Source of the DNA: Augochlora pura
Taxonomy: Eukaryota; Arthropoda; Insecta; Hymenoptera; Halictidae
Length of the DNA stretch: 64,000 bases
Direction: 5' to 3'
Assembly: GCF_028453695.1 (NCBI RefSeq)
Contig: NC_135776.1
Coordinates: 9,494,663-9,558,662 of the forward strand
Positions 59,061 to 64,000 of this stretch are shown here, in pieces. The position numbers were made by a program, and so were the translations under genes. The notes under the pieces were generated by a model. That model was given only the letters and a program-made list of their open reading frames with translations. It ran no database searches and had not been told where the DNA came from. Position 1 is the stretch's first letter. Each line of letters begins with the position of its first letter.

Positions 59061-61979
59061 TGTAGTAAAAAATATCTTGATGGAATGAACAACTATGACG
59101 AAGTTGATTTATAATTTGAACAAATCAATATGAATTGCTTATAAGTTCATTTACTTACAAATAAGCAATTACATTTATATTTTTTTCAAAACAATCAGTA
59201 AAAGTCTCCTGTGTACGGGTCTGGGCACACCCAGAAGTCTTACGCCATGGGCTAGTGCCCCGTTTTCACGTAATCCTGCCTTAAAAAATCGCGATTAATC
59301 AACCGTGTATCCCATGGTTAATTGATTCCTAGTTCTCGTTTCGAGTAACGAAAAGCGCTTCTCTAATGTCTCTCAGGATCGAACGAGGATACTGCAGTGT
59401 GCATAACGCTGCATTGCGCATCGTCGATTTCATCGTTTACAAGAGTGCACGGCAGCCGTCGCCGATGACAACGATGCGCGCACATTTCTGTGGAATAGAT
59501 TTTTGGGGCATAGAAATCTCTCGTACGCGCGCAAAGCGAGCCTCATAGCTTTGTTCTTGGTCGTGTGCGAACGCCATCGTTTCCGTTCGCGCCACGCGAG
59601 CGCGAAAATCCATCTTCCTGTTTCGAATAATACCAGCGTGGAAATGGTATGTCGGGTTACGGAAAATAACTTAACATAACTCCTGATGTGCTATTTTATG
59701 CAGGATTGCTTCAGTTTTTGTTCGAGACGCGCTTCTCGCTTGTTACTCCGTAGACGGTTTAACGTTGACCCTTCCCGCCCCACTTTATTTCTAAAACAGA
59801 CAAGGCACAGATATAAGTATTATCATTGAACCGGAACATCAAATGCAGTGGACAAGTTCTCACTCTAAATACACAAGTATTATCATGAACGTTCAAAATT
59901 ATTCGGTTCACCGCCATTCAGGGAAAATCGGTATTTTCTACCGCGGCCCTTAACCCTTTAGCGGTCCTATGTCGAGTGTGACTCGACGTCGCATTTCGTT
60001 CTGGCGCGTTCTATGCCGAGCGTCATTCGATATTACTGCAAGCGGATAATAATCACTTTGTACCCGCCCAGAATATCTCTGTAAATGAATCCATTGTTGG
60101 ATTCAAAGGAAAAATTTCATTCGAAACGTATAATCATAGAAAACTAAACAAATGGGAACTTCGTCTATAGGAATTTTCTGATTCATCGTTCGGATATTTA
60201 TACAGATTTTTACCATACTTTGACAAACAAACGACAGACATACTAATTTATCCCGATTTACCATACACAAGCCGGATTGCATAATAATCTACAGCAGTCG
60301 ATACCCGAAGCTGTAGGATACTGTATGTTCACCGATAGACTCTACACTAGCATCGTACTTGACCAAAAAATACTTAATATGCAATGTCATTTAACTGGAT
60401 AAATGAGTATAAACTGAATCAACTGTCACTAGTTTATTATAACCAGACTTACTAAGGTAGCTACCGACTGATATCCACGATGGATAGAATCTGCATCCGG
60501 ATACTCGAGATTGCAGATGTTACTTATTTCGTTTCTCAATCGAGATTGTTTAGTCACGTCATGTGTTCTGTCTGTCGTCACCTCGGTTTTTTGGTGATTG
60601 GTTGAGGACAAATTTTGGTGGAGAAAAGGAACATTTTTCATTGTTAAGACGTGTGTCGGTGAAGGAACCTATGATGTTCTTAATGTGGGCTCAAGTGCCT
60701 GGTTGAGCGGAATGATCTGGTTCTCAGTGCTAGGTCTTGTCTAGGCTGAAAAGAGCCTGAATAGTTTCAGTGGCGCCACACTGTGACACTGATTGAGATA
60801 CCGATGCGGTGGTTGCTGCAAAAAAAAGGGTTTCGTCGCGATAGGTCCGCAGGTTCGGGTAGCGCGACGATGCGGCGCCGAGGGTGATATTATCGTGGCG
60901 GTTCGGCAGGTCCGAAAAGATGCTACTTGCGGAATGCGTCACAAGTGAGCTTACAAGCTAGCTATTGCTAGCTATGGCTAACATTTCGATTCAGGCTCGT
61001 TTACCGCTTTCCAGGGTTATTTCCTTTTATGGGAGTGATTTCTCCCTGTGAATTACTCCTAAAAATCACCGGGAGTGAAGGTCTTGAAAGAACGCTGTTT
61101 ACAGTAAATTGTTTCTATAAATTAGCCCGATCATTTGTACGCCAAATGTTCCTAATTGTATTATACGTGCTGATGGCCGCTACATCAGAATTAGCAGAAC
61201 TTTTAACCTCGAATTTTTAGTCACATTTTATTATCTTCGCTTAGCTGATAAGACTTCGTTTTATCGTGCAGATCTCTTCGTCTACGAGACTGTTGACTTC
61301 AGCGCACGGCAGTGCGGGTCGATGGATTTATGCGGCGACATTTTATCGAAAGGTCAACCCCTTCGAATCGATATCTAGGGTGATCGGTCCAGTGAATGAA
61401 CGTTTAAGAAGCATGCTCCTTAAAATGATCGTCCTCGAATCGTTATTTAAGTCTCTGAATAATATTCTCGTAAGAGAATAGATTGTTATTAGCTATATGT
61501 TGAAGTTTTTATTGGTAATTGAACAGTTTTGTATGTCAGAAAAGATTAGGTTTTTATGACTGTCTTAATAAGATCAATGTCACATAAATCACTGTGCAAT
61601 ATCTAGTGAATAGCTAATTTTAGGTATCTTCTAAAAATGAGCGATTTTTGCACTTCTTTTTGTTTTAAAGAAATTCTACATTTTTTTGTATTACTTCTTA
61701 AGTTTTTTTATATTGATAATAGAATTTTTATTATCCGATTTCAACGATAATAAGTTCTCTTTTATCTTAAACGATCATTTAGTGTATACGCCACGCTGTC
61801 ACTTAATATTTCAATATCAAGATCATCCTGCTTTCATTCGTGGTATTCCTATATTTTTTATTTTCGAATCGTAGAATCAGTATTCTTTCAAAAAGTCTTT
61901 TACTTCTTAATCGAAGATCATTGTCTAAAAGACAGTATCATTTTGAATCCAAGTAATATATGCAATATAGTGCAGTCTA

Positions 61980-62045
61980 CTTTACTATAGTATACCTTAA
62001 TATAATTTAGTATAACCTAGTACATCCTAGTATAATCTTGACATA
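61980..62045. repeat. Short tandem repeat of TAGTATAACC-type units
   Basis: About six imperfect 10-12-bp units (AGTATACCTT, AGTATAACCT, AGTACATCCT, AGTATAATCT). Confidence 0.5.
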
Positions 62046-64000
62046 ACTCATTATTATATTTTCCATAAGTTTCTTCCTTTTCTTAATGCCAAATCATTTG
62101 GACGATATTTATTGATTAACGTTGATTTATTATGTTATATATGAACTGTTCTGCTCCATTACCTTCTTCTATATCTCAGGGAAAAACTTATAGGGCACTT
62201 TAATAATTTAAACTAGTATACCCAAGCAATACCATATAAGCACGGTAAACGATTTATTGTTTTACTGTCGTTAGGGTATCATTGTCTTACTCTTACTAGG
62301 GTCACCTATTTAATAAGGCTAGTTATAGCTCGACTGCATCATTCGATAATATTGGCTATTATTTGCTCGATCACATCTTCTGCGAACTCGTTTGTTCTTG
62401 ATAGGAACCTAATTCACCAACGCATCAACGAATTGCAACCAATCGGTCGATCGCTTCGATGATTTAATGGCTCTACCTTGATGCGAAACATTTTTTTATT
62501 GTGACTACGGAATCGAAACGACACAGTGTAAAACACTATATTTAAAAGTCTGTTGAAAAAGAGCGAGTGAAATTCTTTTTCTTTTTTAAATGAAAATTAC
62601 GGGAAAATACTACTGTGGATTTTTATGCAAAATATAAAATATCCGCTCCAATTGCCAGATATATTTCTATAGAATAACTTCGTTTTAGTTATGCATCGGT
62701 AATTCGATATTTAACTGCAGAAAGTAAAGTTACAACAAATACGATACAATGTAATAAATATATGGCAAATATAATAATTTAATAATACAATGAATATGTC
62801 AGCGTTACTACTTGATAAATTTATTCTTGGATAAATATATTAGAATATTATTACCAAATATCGAAATCAAACTGTTAACTGGTAGATTGTCGTCTGACCA
62901 TTGTTGTATGCATACTACTTAAAAAGAATAGAGTATGTTGTGTAAATGATCGTAGTCGATGTTAAATCAGCAGGTGTCCCAACACTTTTCGCGAGGGCTG
63001 TAGATAGATGCCTACAGAAATCGGTGTACACCGATGTCAGCAAGTGCTAGAAATATAGCTAAATGCACACACGCGTGCCTCCAGTCACGTATTCACTGAC
63101 ATATCATCCTAACCAAATGCGTGCTCGCTCGGAGACGCTGCTCATCGCGGAATCACAATTAATAGACTGCTTTCCCCGAGGAGAGAAACAGGCTCACGAA
63201 TTCTCGATTCAATTATCTTCGCGAGCCAAGTCGCGATAGACGCGCCGCGTTTCTGCAATGTTAATAAGAACTTTCAAGATCAACCCGGAGCTGATTCGAG
63301 CAGCGTACAGTCAGTCGTAGAAGTCTCGTACACCCTTTCGATTTAAATATTGAACAGTCACTCTCAACACTCTAAACATTTCCTTATTTAACTGTCTAGC
63401 TTCTGACAATGTATCTCTTTTATCCCAACTCAAGTTTTGAAATTTTAGTATCATGCATTTTTTTAACGCAATCGGATTTTGTTATATTTCCATAGATTGT
63501 GAAAATTCAGAAATGTATAAAAATGTGTCGTGACAATACGTAATGATGACTAGTAATGATTTATAAGAATTGAAAAATTCACCTTCGATCGCATAGGTGA
63601 TTTGTTTATTTAATGGCATAATTCTTGGAGATGCCTCGATAAAAATTCGATGATCGAAAGATAAGGTTCACTCTATTGTATACATGTAGATACATATGTA
63701 GTAGATATATATGATTGATAACGAAGATGTAATTGATAAAGAGATTGTGTAAAATTGTCTACTAAACCATGCATTTACAATTAGAATGCTTGATAAAGGT
63801 TCCACTTGAAATCATTGGATCCATTCGGCAGTTACTCTCGTAAAACCGGGTCCCAATGCGATCCCATAGCGAAACGTGCTCGTAAAATACGATTGACCCT
63901 CATAATCCTCCATCTATCTCGATCGTCTCGCGTATCTGTTTGCACGACTGCATTCGTAGAATATCGGCCAGTTCATTCCGAACGGAAATTTCTTCGCTTT

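Larger units (their letters stand above)
52006..64000. other. Gene-poor right end
   Basis: No recognisable protein or RNA gene. TTAA elements and the repeats listed separately occupy parts of 52.1-59.1 kb. GC-richer patches near 52.5, 55.3, 57.7-58.3, 59.4 and 60.8-61.4 kb contain short unrecognised ORFs and could be regulatory sequence or UTR of genes outside the window. Confidence 0.45.

Noticed and set aside
59950..59990. TTAACCCTTTAGCGGTCC, looking like another TTAA-element end
   Set aside because: No inverted partner end found within the following kilobase.
63290..63335. Possible arthropod initiator (TCAGTC) near the right edge
   Set aside because: A six-base match without TATA, DPE or downstream coding sequence is not enough.

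Overview
The window is AT-rich, intron-rich animal DNA, and both recognisable single-copy genes point to an insect. One is a zinc-finger gene with a ZAD (zinc-finger-associated) domain, an arthropod expansion; the other is a TASK-type two-pore potassium channel. The TTAA-flanked miniature elements, mariner debris and an intact non-LTR retrotransposon fit an ant, bee or wasp. Hymenoptera is an inference; insect is fairly safe.

Layout. Positions 507-21716 (minus strand) hold what I read as ONE transcription-factor locus. A four-exon common 5' part (ZAD domain plus an acidic/Gln/Met linker, residues 1-276) lies at 21716-18980. Downstream, spread over about 15.4 kb, are four large C2H2 exons (14803-15892, 10263-11355, 3570-4533, 507-2154) with 8, 9, 9 and 10 fingers. 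Each starts after a good 3' splice site in the same phase and ends with its own stop. The common part ends at a phase-2 donor that fits all four. This is the logic of Drosophila lola or mod(mdg4): one dimerisation module with interchangeable DNA-binding tails. The donor itself contains an in-frame TGA, so a finger-less form is also possible.

Positions 21717-38095 are a long gene-poor stretch. It holds simple repeats, a mirror-like minisatellite, an E-box array, a foldback element and a decayed mariner copy. Positions 38096-44426 (minus) encode a complete five-exon TASK-type K2P channel of 367 aa. One intron splits the first selectivity-filter Gly codon and uses a GC donor; a six-codon upstream ORF overlaps the start codon as AUGA. 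An unassigned spliced exon (46430-46560, minus) lies further upstream. Positions 46973-51990 are a full-length, apparently intact LINE-type retrotransposon with a 15-bp target-site duplication. From 52006 to 64000 I see no convincing gene, only TTAA-type miniature elements and repeats.

The two host genes share orientation but nothing indicates a functional link. The most interesting system is the ZAD multi-tail locus. Splice junctions were read by eye from consensus sites and phase; no transcript data were available.
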